The notes beneath the pieces are model-generated. The model had not been told where the DNA came from. It worked only from the letters and a program-made list of their open reading frames with translations, and did no database searches. A stretch of DNA of 64,000 nt from Litoreibacter meonggei (GTDB lineage: Bacteria > Pseudomonadota > Alphaproteobacteria > Rhodobacterales > Rhodobacteraceae), in the NCBI RefSeq assembly GCF_003663885.1, contig NZ_RCCE01000001.1, positions 682,001 to 746,000 on the forward strand, given 5' to 3'. This document shows positions 35,343 through 43,856 of this stretch, one piece after another; position 1 is the first letter of the stretch, and each line of letters starts with the position of its first letter. A program made the position numbers and the translations under genes.

Positions 35343-36089
35343 CTACAGCTTCGGGTCCGGATTTTCCGTGTGTCCATCCACCGCAATGACCTGCCCCGAC
35401 ACAAGCCGCGCGGCGTCGGAGCCGAGGAATACCGCCATGTTCGCCACGTCCCGCGCCTCGACAAAGGACCGCATGGAGGTGCCCTTGGCGTAGCCTTCAT
35501 AAACCTCGTCGCGGGTCATGCCTTTGGCCGCCGCTTCGCGCCCCAAAACACCCTCCATCCGTGGCCCTTCGACCGCCCCCGGACAGATCGCGTTGGCGCG
35601 GATACCGTGCGGGCCCAACTCCATCGCCAAGGTTTTCATCAACCCGATGATCCCCCACTTCGCCGCCGAATACGGCGCGCGATTGGGATAGCCGTAAATG
35701 CCTGCGGTGGAGGAGGTCAGCACCATCGCGCCAGAGCCTTGCCGCTTCATCATTGGCGCCGCAAATTTCGCCGCCAGAAACGCGCCTTCGAGGTTCACCG
35801 AAACGCAAGCTTTCCACTCCTCCAGCGCCACGTCTTCAACTGCCGCCGTCGGCCCCGCGATACCCGCGTTGGCACAGAGCACATCGACCCCGCCCCAAGT
35901 GGTTTCGACCTCTTGGAATAGGGCCGCCATGGCGTTCTCACTGCTGGCGTCCACGGTACTGGAGCGCCAATTATCAGGCACCGCGCTGACGTCCAGATCC
36001 GTCACCCAGACCTCTGCCCCGGCTGAGGCAAACGCCTGCCCCATAGCAAATCCGATGCCCGAGCCGCCTGCGGTGATCAGAACCCTCAC
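35343..36089 (-). CDS. SDR family oxidoreductase of the carnitine operon
   Basis: 248 aa classical short-chain dehydrogenase. Seen: the nucleotide-binding start ITAGGSGIGFAMGQAFA, CANAGIAG near residue 75, Ser in LTSSTAGIYGYP near 125, and the catalytic YxxxK as YSAAKWG near 150, then AMELGPHGIRANAICPGAV. The start ATG overlaps the lcdH stop by 4 bases. Possible roles in this pathway are a 3-hydroxybutyrate dehydrogenase for the acetoacetate formed, or a dehydrogenase for the D-carnitine enantiomer. Sequence alone does not decide. Confidence 0.85.
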   Translation of the reverse strand: MRVLITAGGSGIGFAMGQAFASAGAEVWVTDLDVSAVPDNWRSSTVDASSENAMAALFQEVETTWGGVDVLCANAGIAGPTAAVEDVALEEWKACVSVNLEGAFLAAKFAAPMMKRQGSGAMVLTSSTAGIYGYPNRAPYSAAKWGIIGLMKTLAMELGPHGIRANAICPGAVEGPRMEGVLGREAAAKGMTRDEVYEGYAKGTSMRSFVEARDVANMAVFLGSDAARLVSGQVIAVDGHTENPDPKL

Positions 36090-37528
36090 CGTTTACCGAC
36101 CCCAGCGCCCGCACCCTCTGGCTCGGGCAGGGACGCATGGGCCGCCGCGATCTCGCCCAGCTTTGCGGCGATGGTGGCGGACGGCTCGGATGCACGGCGG
36201 GTCTCTAGCGAGACGTGGATCAGCATATGCTCCCCCGTCGCCAGCAGCCGGCCGCCTTCATACATGCGGTGGAACAAATGCATCTTCTTGCCCTGCCCCA
36301 GTAGCACCTGCGTCTCGACGCGGATAACGGCACCAGCATGGACCTCGTCCAAGTGGCGTATATGGGTCTCGGCGGTGAAATAACTGCCGCCCGACGCGAT
36401 GTACTCCGCGTCGCAGCCGACCATTTCCATGAAGCGGTCGGTGGCATCGCCGAAGGCTTGCAAATACCGCGCCTCGTTCATGTGGCCGTTGTAATCGGTC
36501 CAATCCAACGGCACCGCGCGTTGCACGGTGACGATGGGCAGCGCGCTGTCCTCAAGTTGCGGTTTGGCGGCCTGCGCACGGTTCAGCACTGCGCCTGCGC
36601 CATAGTCCTGCGCCTTCAGCGCACGCAGCATCGCCACAAGGTTGGTGTCGCGGATACGCTCCAACTCGCGGATCGAGTGCATGCCGGATTGCGCATCCGA
36701 CTGGCTGGCGATCTGGTCGACCAGCTCGTCCGTCAGCTCCGGCACATCCATCAGCTTGGTCCATGGCCACGAGAGGCAGGGGCCGAACTGCTCGATAAAG
36801 TGCTTCATTCCCGCCTCGCCGCCCGCGATGCGGTAGGTTTCGAACAGGCCCATCTGCGCCCAGCGCAGGCCAAAGCCCATGCGGATGGCCTCGTCGATTT
36901 CCTCGGTGGTGGCGATGCCATCTTTGATGAGCCACAACGCCTCGCGCCAGACGGCTTCAAGAAAGCGGTCGGCGATATGGGCGTCGATTTCTTTGCGGAC
37001 ATGCAGCGGGAAGCACCCGATAGAGGTCAAAATGTCCTTGGCCTTTTGCACCATAGCGGCATCGTTCGCAGGGCTTGGCACCAGCTCGATCAGCGGCAAC
37101 AGGTAGACGGGGTTGAACGGGTGCGTCACCACGATCTGCGCAGGGCGCGCAGCACCTTCCTGCAACTCGGACGGCTTGAAGCCGGAGGTCGACGAGCCGA
37201 TGATCGCCTCCTCGCGGCACGCGGCCTGCACTTGGGCGAAGACTTTGTGCTTGATCTCCAACCGCTCCGGCACGCTTTCCTGTATCCAGTCGGCGGGGCC
37301 GACGGCCTCGGCCAGATCGGCGTGGAAGCTCAGAGCGCCCTCGACGGGCATGGCGGTGTCCGACAGACCGGGCAGCGAGCGCCGCGCGTTGCCCAGCACT
37401 TCGTTAATCTTGCGTTCAGATTCTGGATCGGGGTCGAACACCCGCACGTCCCAGCCCATGAGCAGGAACCGCGCGGCCCAGCCGCCACCGATGACACCTC
37501 CGCCAAGAATTGCTGCTGTTTGGGTCAT
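36086..37528 (-). CDS. lcdH: L-carnitine 3-dehydrogenase fused to a betainyl-CoA thioesterase domain
   Basis: 480 aa, two domains. Residues 1-320 are a 3-hydroxyacyl-CoA-dehydrogenase-type NAD enzyme: GGGVIGGGWAARFLLMGWDV at the start, SSTSGFKPSEL, THPFNPVYLLPLIELV near 140, and EIDEAIRMGFGLRWAQMG near 230. Residues about 333-465 are a hotdog thioesterase of the 4HBT type: VPLDWTDYNGHMNEARYLQA with the catalytic Asp. Natural fusions of this kind are known from carnitine-degrading bacteria; the first domain makes 3-dehydrocarnitine and the second releases glycine betaine from betainyl-CoA. Overlaps both neighbours by 4 bases. Confidence 0.92.
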   Translation of the reverse strand: MTQTAAILGGGVIGGGWAARFLLMGWDVRVFDPDPESERKINEVLGNARRSLPGLSDTAMPVEGALSFHADLAEAVGPADWIQESVPERLEIKHKVFAQVQAACREEAIIGSSTSGFKPSELQEGAARPAQIVVTHPFNPVYLLPLIELVPSPANDAAMVQKAKDILTSIGCFPLHVRKEIDAHIADRFLEAVWREALWLIKDGIATTEEIDEAIRMGFGLRWAQMGLFETYRIAGGEAGMKHFIEQFGPCLSWPWTKLMDVPELTDELVDQIASQSDAQSGMHSIRELERIRDTNLVAMLRALKAQDYGAGAVLNRAQAAKPQLEDSALPIVTVQRAVPLDWTDYNGHMNEARYLQAFGDATDRFMEMVGCDAEYIASGGSYFTAETHIRHLDEVHAGAVIRVETQVLLGQGKKMHLFHRMYEGGRLLATGEHMLIHVSLETRRASEPSATIAAKLGEIAAAHASLPEPEGAGAGVGKR

Positions 37529-38058
37529 GGGGACACCTTTCTGAGTTTGGTGACGTCATAGCCGTTGAAGGCCAGAATTTCGCGGGCCGCCTTCAGGCGG
37601 TCGGAGCGTAGATTCGCGGTGCGGTTAATGATCATCCCGAAGCGCCCCGACGGCGTGCCGAGCACCGCCGTTCGATGGTCCTCGTCCACCCAGATCACCC
37701 AGATCGGATCGACAGCATCATAGGGGGTGGCGTAGGTGAGCCGCCCAAATGCGCCGATCTTGAGGGTCGGCCAAGGCGATAGCTCTACGGTCGCATCCAG
37801 TGGTGACGGGTTGGCGCGGGCTACGTAGACATAGCCGGCCGGTGCGGGTTGGAACGACAGACGGCTGGTAGTTACCTCGCGCGGAGTCTGCTCGAAGCTC
37901 TCGATCACCCGCCAGTCACCGGCGAAGCGCTCGGCGTCAAACCGCGTGGACGAGGTGATGGCGACGCGCTGGTCGCGGTAGCCGTCTGGCACAAATTGAG
38001 GCTTCGGGGTGCAAGCGGCAAGCGCCATTAACCCCGCGCAGGCGAGCGCACGTATCAC
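37525..38058 (-). CDS. Lipocalin-like outer-membrane lipoprotein in the carnitine operon
   Basis: 177 aa. The start is GTG at 38058, whose GTGA overlaps the BKACE stop; a longer frame to 38298 would lie inside BKACE. Lipoprotein signal IRALACAGLMALAACTPK, lipobox LAAC, followed by a basic-polar stretch. Lipocalin features: FAGDWRVIESFEQTPREVTT near residue 52 (GxW motif) and WVIWVDEDHRTAVLGTP near 125. The fold suggests a periplasmic or outer-membrane carrier of a small ligand. Its position between two catabolic enzymes is unusual and hints at ligand handling for the pathway. Confidence 0.82.
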   Translation of the reverse strand: MIRALACAGLMALAACTPKPQFVPDGYRDQRVAITSSTRFDAERFAGDWRVIESFEQTPREVTTSRLSFQPAPAGYVYVARANPSPLDATVELSPWPTLKIGAFGRLTYATPYDAVDPIWVIWVDEDHRTAVLGTPSGRFGMIINRTANLRSDRLKAAREILAFNGYDVTKLRKVSP

Positions 38059-38960
38059 GCAGGCGCCCGCTTCACCAACCCCAGCTTTTCGCGCACAGCT
38101 TCCGGTCCGATCACCTTCGCACCCAAGCGTTCGGTGATCTCTACCGCGCGGGCGACCAGTGCTTCGTTGGTGGCCAGCACGCCGCGATCCAGCATCAGGT
38201 TGTCCTCCAACCCAACACGCACGTTGCCACCTGCAAGGATGCTTGCGGCAGCCAGCGGCATCTGGTTGCGCCCCAACCCGAAGGCCGAAAACGTCCAATC
38301 GTCCGGCACGTTGTTGACCATCGCCATGAAGGTGTTCAGATCATCCGGCGCGCCCCACGGGACGCCCATGCACAGCTGCACCAAAGCCGGTGAGTCCAGC
38401 ACGCCATCCTTCACCAACTGCTTGGCATACCACAAATGGCCTGTATCAAACGCCTCAATCTCGGGCTTCACACCAAGCTCCGTCATCATCCGACCCATGG
38501 CGGTCAGCATGCCGGGGGTGTTGGTCATGACGTAGTCGGCCTCGGCGAAGTTCATTGTGCCACAGTCGAGCGTGCAAATCTCCGGCAAGCACTCGGCCAC
38601 ATGGGCCACGCGTTCCTCGGCGCTGACCATGTCAGTGCCGGCTTGCGTCGGCAGCGGGCTTGGGGAACCAAAGACGATATCGCCCCCCATCCCTGCGGTC
38701 AGGTTCAGCACTACATCCACCTCGGCATCTCGGATGCGGTCGGTCACCTCGCGGTAGAGCTTCAGATCGCGCGACGGCGCGCCCGTCTCAGGGTCGCGCA
38801 CATGGCAATGCACCACCGCCGCCCCCGCCTTGGCCGCCGCAATCGCACTATCGGCGATCTGCTGGGGCGAACGCGGCACATGCGGGCTTTTGTCCTGCGT
38901 CGCGCCGGAGCCCGTCACAGCACAGGTGATAAACACCTCACGGTTCATTTCTAGCGGCAT
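38055..38960 (-). CDS. BKACE/DUF849 beta-keto acid cleavage enzyme (3-dehydrocarnitine:acetyl-CoA type)
   Basis: 301 aa TIM-barrel enzyme of the BKACE family (DUF849). These enzymes combine a beta-keto acid with acetyl-CoA to form acetoacetate and a new CoA ester. Seen: ITCAVTGSGATQDKSPHVP at the start, AGAAVVHCHVRDPETGAPSR near 47 (zinc His pair), EIEAFDTGHLW near 165, and GGNVRVGLEDNLML near 245. The neighbour lcdH points to 3-dehydrocarnitine as substrate, giving betainyl-CoA. Ribosome binding site AGGGAG lies upstream of the ATG at 38960. First gene of the operon. Confidence 0.9.
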   Translation of the reverse strand: MPLEMNREVFITCAVTGSGATQDKSPHVPRSPQQIADSAIAAAKAGAAVVHCHVRDPETGAPSRDLKLYREVTDRIRDAEVDVVLNLTAGMGGDIVFGSPSPLPTQAGTDMVSAEERVAHVAECLPEICTLDCGTMNFAEADYVMTNTPGMLTAMGRMMTELGVKPEIEAFDTGHLWYAKQLVKDGVLDSPALVQLCMGVPWGAPDDLNTFMAMVNNVPDDWTFSAFGLGRNQMPLAAASILAGGNVRVGLEDNLMLDRGVLATNEALVARAVEITERLGAKVIGPEAVREKLGLVKRAPA

Positions 38961-39048
38961 GGTGTTCTCCCTTTTGGTGCAGCGGACGTTATGTTGGTGG
39001 CGTTTGGCAACCCTGTTTACGCGCGGATATAGCCTGAATACGTCATAG

Positions 39049-39070
39049 TTTCATCTTGGTAAAAATATTC
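39049..39070. repeat. Copy of the Roseobacter-type 3'-end element
   Basis: Contains CATCTTGGTAAAAATATTC, one base different from the copy at 41623-41644. It lies 24 bases beyond the stop of the aldo/keto reductase gene. Confidence 0.6.
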
Positions 39071-39094
39071 CCGCCGGAGGCACCCTGCACTCGC

Positions 39095-40135
39095 CTAATA
39101 CGGCATCGGGTTGGATTTGTGCGCCGCATCTATCTCAGCCATGACCTGCTCGCCCAGAATCAGATCCTTGCCCGCCAGCACATGCTCAAGCTGATCCATC
39201 GTCGTCGCGCCAAAAATCGGGATCACGGGAAACGGGCGCTGGCAACACCACGCCAGTGACATGTGAACCGGATCCAACCCGTGCTTTGCCGCGATTTCCA
39301 GATACACCTGCGCCACGTCCAACACGCGGTCCGATGCACGCCCGCCCATCTTGTCGTTGATCGACATGCGCGATCCTTCGGGGATTTTACCGCCTTGGTA
39401 TTTGCCCGTCAGGAACCCTGCCGCCAAGGGCGAGAATGCCAGCAGCGAGATGTCCTCGTTATGACCCAGTTCGGCCAGATCGGTGTCATAGAGACGGCAC
39501 AGCGGCGAGTATTCGTTCTGGATGCTTTCCACCCTTGGCGCACCCATGCGCTCGGCGATTTGCAGCCACATCATCGTGCCCCACGCGCTTTCATTGCTCA
39601 GGCCGAAATGGCGAATTTTGCCTTCAGCGACCAGTGCTTGAAGCGCGCCAAGCACATCCTCCATATGGGCCACCGTGGCGGCACGATCCTGACCCGACGG
39701 GTCGTAGGACCAGTTCTGGCGAAACATGTAGCTGCCGCGATTGGGCCAATGCAGCTGGTAGAGGTCGATCACATCGGTTTGCAAGCGCTTCAGCGAGCCT
39801 TCAACAGCCTCGCGAATGCTCTTGGAGGAAATCTCCTCCCCGTCGCGAATATAATTCCCCGCACCCGCCACCTTGGTCGCCAAAAACACATCATTGCGAC
39901 GCCCTGACTTGGCAAACCAATTGCCGATAATCTCCTCGGTGCGGCCTGCGCCCTCCTTGGTCATCGGGTTCACCGGATAGGCCTCGGCGGTGTCGATGAA
40001 GTTGATGCCAGCTTCAAGGCTGGCATCAATCTGCGCATGTGCGTCGACCTCCGACGTCTGGGTGCCCCATGTCATGGAGCCAAGGCAAAGCTGCGACACC
40101 ATCAGGTCGGTGCGGCCAAGGCGAACTGTTTTCAT
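39095..40135 (-). CDS. Aldo/keto reductase, Tas-like
   Basis: 346 aa, NADPH-dependent aldo/keto reductase of the longer Tas/Mgr type. Seen: LCLGSMTWGTQTSEVDAHAQ near residue 16, FIDTAEAYP near 46 (catalytic Asp and Tyr), LATKVAGAG near 84 (Lys), DLYQLHWPNRGSY near 124 (His), and GKIRHFGLSNESAWG near 170. The substrate is unknown. It ends just after a 3'-end repeat element and starts 261 bases from the MFS gene. Confidence 0.88.
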   Translation of the reverse strand: MKTVRLGRTDLMVSQLCLGSMTWGTQTSEVDAHAQIDASLEAGINFIDTAEAYPVNPMTKEGAGRTEEIIGNWFAKSGRRNDVFLATKVAGAGNYIRDGEEISSKSIREAVEGSLKRLQTDVIDLYQLHWPNRGSYMFRQNWSYDPSGQDRAATVAHMEDVLGALQALVAEGKIRHFGLSNESAWGTMMWLQIAERMGAPRVESIQNEYSPLCRLYDTDLAELGHNEDISLLAFSPLAAGFLTGKYQGGKIPEGSRMSINDKMGGRASDRVLDVAQVYLEIAAKHGLDPVHMSLAWCCQRPFPVIPIFGATTMDQLEHVLAGKDLILGEQVMAEIDAAHKSNPMPY

Positions 40136-40396
40136 TGCGGAAATCTCTCGGTTTTGCTGCGCGAGAGACTAACGGCATGGCTGATAAGGGCAACCGGAAA
40201 ACCCGAAGCGACGCTCAGGCGAGACTATAACAGGCAAGGTTCACAAAACGCCCTGTTGACGCCTAGTGATCGATGCATTTCCAAATTTCCTACGCAAACC
40301 CGGCCATTTTTCCCGCAAGCGACACGGATATGACGCGAAACCACTTGCAGCCCCCAAGCAAGGAGGCGAGCGTGGGGCAATCCAAAAGGCTACCCC

Positions 40397-41620
40397 ATGC
40401 GCCTCATGATATCTTTCGCGGCCCTTTTCCTGTCGGTCGTGCTATTGCAACTTTCCTCCGGCGGGGTCGGTCCGCTGGACGCGCTATCGGGGCTGACGCT
40501 GGATTTCACCAAATCCGAGGTCGGCCTGCTCGGCTCGGCGCATTTCTTTGGCTTCTTCATTGGCTGCTGGTGGGCGCCACGAGCCATGGGATCCGTCGGA
40601 CACTCCCGCGCGTTCGCCGCCTTTACCGCAACAGGGGCCATCGGCTTGCTGGCGCATATGCTGATCGTCAATCCCTACGCATGGGCGCTGATGCGGATTG
40701 CATCGGGGCTGTGTGTGGCAGGCTGCTACACGGTGATCGAGGCGTGGCTGCAATCCAAAGTCACCAACGAAACCCGTGGCCGAGCGATGGGCACCTACCG
40801 CTCGGTAGATATGGGGGCGTCCTTGGTCGCGCAGCTGATGATCGGCGTGTTGGAACCCGCTTCCTACGTCTCCTACAACCTGCTGGCGTTGTTGTGTTGC
40901 GCATCCATTTTGCCGCTGACCCTGACGACAGCCCGTCCCCCCGAAACCCCGTCGGCTCCGCGCCTGCGCCCGATGCTGGCCATTGCACGATCCCCCCTTG
41001 CCGTCGCGGGCGTTATGGTTGCGGGCCTCAACAGTGCGGCGTTTCGAATGGTCGGACCTGTATATGGTCAAGAAGTCGGCCTGCGCCCGGACCAGATCGG
41101 TATCTTTCTGGCTGCTTTCGTCGCGGGTGGTGCCTTGGCGCAAATTCCATCTGGCTGGGTTGCCGACAAATATGATCGCCGCTGGGTCCTGATTTCGCTG
41201 TCGGTCGCGGCCATCATCTCGAGCGCTTTCACGGTCTTCTCCGCAACAGGCGGTACGACAATGGTCCTGCTGGGCGCGGCAGTATTCGGTTTCACCACTT
41301 TCCCGATCTATTCCGTCGCCGCCGCTCACGCCCATGACTTCGCCTCGTCAGAAGAGCGGGTGGAGCTGTCGGCAGCCTTGATGTTCTTCTACGCGGTCGG
41401 CGCAATCGCCTCACCGCTGGGGGCATCAAAACTGATGGAGGCGTTCGGCCCCACCGCCCTTTTTATCCTGATGGCTGTTGGACATGCGGTCCTTGTCATC
41501 TTTGGCCTAAGCCGGATGCGCATCCGCGCCACGCCGACCAAACGCACCTCTTATGTCAACGCGCCGCGTACCTCCTTCACCATCGGGCGGCTCCTGAAAC
41601 GACACAGGGACCGCAAATAG
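40397..41620 (+). CDS. MFS transporter (YcaD-like)
   Basis: 407 aa with 12 predicted membrane helices. Seen: the loop between helices 2 and 3 (GSVGHSRAFAAFT), TRGRAMGTYRS near residue 135, and QIPSGWVADKYDRRWVLISL near 255, the second-half version of the MFS G-x3-D-R motif. It resembles the YcaD group of drug/metabolite exporters. The C-terminal tail is basic (TIGRLLKRHRDRK). A 3'-end repeat element begins 3 bases after the stop. Confidence 0.88.
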   Translation: MRLMISFAALFLSVVLLQLSSGGVGPLDALSGLTLDFTKSEVGLLGSAHFFGFFIGCWWAPRAMGSVGHSRAFAAFTATGAIGLLAHMLIVNPYAWALMRIASGLCVAGCYTVIEAWLQSKVTNETRGRAMGTYRSVDMGASLVAQLMIGVLEPASYVSYNLLALLCCASILPLTLTTARPPETPSAPRLRPMLAIARSPLAVAGVMVAGLNSAAFRMVGPVYGQEVGLRPDQIGIFLAAFVAGGALAQIPSGWVADKYDRRWVLISLSVAAIISSAFTVFSATGGTTMVLLGAAVFGFTTFPIYSVAAAHAHDFASSEERVELSAALMFFYAVGAIASPLGASKLMEAFGPTALFILMAVGHAVLVIFGLSRMRIRATPTKRTSYVNAPRTSFTIGRLLKRHRDRK

Positions 41621-41622
41621 AC

Positions 41623-41644
41623 TTTCATCTTGGCAAAAATATTC
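41623..41644. repeat. Copy of the Roseobacter-type 3'-end element
   Basis: Contains CATCTTGGCAAAAATATTC and starts 3 bases after the MFS stop codon, so it is part of the mRNA 3' end. It differs by one base from the copy at 39049. Confidence 0.6.
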
Positions 41645-41712
41645 AAAATCCGTCACTGGCAGGCAGCACAGGCTTAGGCTAAACCAACCCAACACCGGCC
41701 AAGGACGACCAA

Positions 41713-43431
41713 ATGACCCGTATCCTCATCACCTCTGCCATTCCGTATATCAACGGGATCAAGCATCTCGGGAACCTTGTGGGCTCGCAACTGCCTGCCG
41801 ACCTCTACGCCCGCTACAATCGCGCACGCGGGGCCGAGGTCATGTTCATTTGCGCAACCGACGAGCACGGCACTCCGGCCGAGCTGGCCGCCGCGAAAGC
41901 AGGCAAACCCGTCGCGGAGTTCTGCGCCGAAATGTATGAGGTTCAGGCGGACATCGCCAATCGTTTCGGGTTGTCCTTTGACCACTTTGGCCGCTCCTCC
42001 AGCCCCCAGAACCGCAAGCTGACACAGCACTTTGCGGGGCGCCTGAAAGCCGAAGGCTATATCGAGGAAGTGTCTGAGAAGCAGGTCTATTCTAACGCCG
42101 ATGGCCGCTTTCTTCCCGACCGCTATATCGAGGGCACCTGCCCCAATTGCGGCTATGACAGCGCCCGCGGCGACCAATGCGAAAACTGCACCAAGCAGCT
42201 GGACCCGACCGATCTGATCGAGCCGCGTTCTGCCATTTCTGGCTCCACCGATCTGGAAGTGCGCGAGACCAAGCATCTTTATTTGCGCCAGTCAAAGCTG
42301 AAGGATCAGCTGGACGCCTGGATCAATTCCAAAACCGATTGGCCCGTGCTGACCACATCCATCGCCAAGAAATGGCTGCATGACGGCGACGGGCTGCGCG
42401 ATCGCGGGATCACCCGCGATTTGAATTGGGGCGTGCCAGTTAAGGATGGCGAGAAAGACTGGCCCGGCATGGAAGGCAAGGTCTTCTATGTCTGGTTCGA
42501 CGCACCCATTGAATACATCGCCGCGACCAAGGAATGGGCTGACGCGCGTGGTTTAGACGACGGCGCGTGGGAAAGCTGGTGGCGCACCGACAAGGGCGCA
42601 GATGACGTGCGCTATGTGCAATTCATGGGCAAGGACAACGTACCGTTCCACACGCTGAGCTTCCCCGCCACGATCATGGGCTCCGGCGAGCCATGGAAGC
42701 TGGTCGATTACATCAAATCGTTCAACTATCTGAACTATGACGGCGGCCAGTTCTCGACCTCGAAGGGGCGCGGCGTGTTCATGGATCAGGCCCTGGACAT
42801 CCTACCCGCCGATTACTGGCGCTGGTGGTTGCTGTCCCATGCGCCGGAGACGTCAGACTCTGAATTTACATGGGAGAACTTCCAAGCGTCGGTCAACAAA
42901 GACCTCGCCGATGTGCTGGGCAATTTCGTGTCCCGCGTTACCAAGTTCTGCAACTCCAAATTCAGTCCTGCGGTGCCGGAAGGTGGCGCATACGGCGAAC
43001 GTGAACAAGCTTTGATCGCCGACCTCACCACCAAAATCCGTGCCTACGAAGGCCACATGGCTGCGATGGATGTGCGCAAATCAGCGGCAGAGCTGCGCTC
43101 CATCTGGGTGGCGGGCAACGAGTACCTGCAAGAGGTCGCCCCTTGGTCGACCTTCAAAGAGAACCCCGAACAAGCAGCCGCGCAAATCCGGCTGGCGCTG
43201 AACCTGATCCGCGTCTACGCGGTGTTGTCCGCGCCGTTTATCCCGACCGCCTCGGCGCAAATACTATCGGGCATGAACACGCTGGACATGAGTTGGCCCG
43301 ATGACATCGAAGCGGCCCTTGGCGCGTTGCCTGTAGGCCATGAGTTCACCGTGCCGGAGGTCCTGTTTGCCAAGATCACCGACGATCAACGCGAAGAATG
43401 GGCAGAGAAATTTTCAGGTGTGCGCGACTAG
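41713..43431 (+). CDS. metG: Methionine--tRNA ligase
   Basis: 572 aa, cytoplasmic class I tRNA synthetase. Seen: [20 protein letters not shown] near residue 8 with the HIGH-type HLGN, a zinc ribbon [17 protein letters not shown] near 140, [10 protein letters not shown] near 260, and the KMSKS-type loop [16 protein letters not shown] near 345. There is no C-terminal tRNA-binding domain after about residue 560. The stop TAG overlaps the convergent YqaA stop within CTAG. Confidence 0.96.
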   Translation: MTRILITSAIPYINGIKHLGNLVGSQLPADLYARYNRARGAEVMFICATDEHGTPAELAAAKAGKPVAEFCAEMYEVQADIANRFGLSFDHFGRSSSPQNRKLTQHFAGRLKAEGYIEEVSEKQVYSNADGRFLPDRYIEGTCPNCGYDSARGDQCENCTKQLDPTDLIEPRSAISGSTDLEVRETKHLYLRQSKLKDQLDAWINSKTDWPVLTTSIAKKWLHDGDGLRDRGITRDLNWGVPVKDGEKDWPGMEGKVFYVWFDAPIEYIAATKEWADARGLDDGAWESWWRTDKGADDVRYVQFMGKDNVPFHTLSFPATIMGSGEPWKLVDYIKSFNYLNYDGGQFSTSKGRGVFMDQALDILPADYWRWWLLSHAPETSDSEFTWENFQASVNKDLADVLGNFVSRVTKFCNSKFSPAVPEGGAYGEREQALIADLTTKIRAYEGHMAAMDVRKSAAELRSIWVAGNEYLQEVAPWSTFKENPEQAAAQIRLALNLIRVYAVLSAPFIPTASAQILSGMNTLDMSWPDDIEAALGALPVGHEFTVPEVLFAKITDDQREEWAEKFSGVRD

Positions 43432-43856
43432 ACCCAAGCGAGCGTTACCATGGCCAACACAAGGTAGCGCCCGAGTTTTGCGACTGTGACTAGAAATAGA
43501 AACGGGCCAATAGGCTCGCGCAAGACGCCTGCAACAACAGTCAGCGGATCCCCGATGATGGGCAGCCAGCTTCCCAGCAAGGACCAGCGACCATAGCGGC
43601 GATACCACCCCTCGGCCCGCACAAGCTGCTGCTCCGACACGGGGAACCAGCGCCTGTCGCGGAACCGGAGCAGGTAGCGGCCAAGCGCCCAGTTGATGAC
43701 GGCGCCCAACACATTGCCGACGGTTGCCACCAGCAGGAGGGCGACCACGGGATATTGTTGGGTCGTGAGCAGCCCCACCAACACGGCCTCGGATTGCATG
43801 GGCAGGATTGTTGCCGCGATCAGTGCTGACGCGAACAGACCGAAGTAGGCGATCAC
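43428..43856 (-). CDS. YqaA-family membrane protein
   Basis: 142 aa, four membrane helices, SNARE-associated-Golgi/DedA-related YqaA type. Seen: [16 protein letters not shown] near residue 17, [19 protein letters not shown] near 45 (the glycine-rich DedA-like helix), and [20 protein letters not shown] near 95. It probably acts in membrane lipid homeostasis, though this subfamily is not well studied. Its start overlaps the AbrB-type gene end by 4 bases. Confidence 0.88.
   Translation of the reverse strand: MIAYFGLFASALIAATILPMQSEAVLVGLLTTQQYPVVALLLVATVGNVLGAVINWALGRYLLRFRDRRWFPVSEQQLVRAEGWYRRYGRWSLLGSWLPIIGDPLTVVAGVLREPIGPFLFLVTVAKLGRYLVLAMVTLAWV

Noticed and set aside
37525-38298. Longer version of the lipocalin starting at 38298
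   Set aside because: It would lie 240 bases inside the BKACE gene and lose the lipoprotein signal at the N-terminus; GTG at 38058 gives a clean lipobox and a GTGA overlap.
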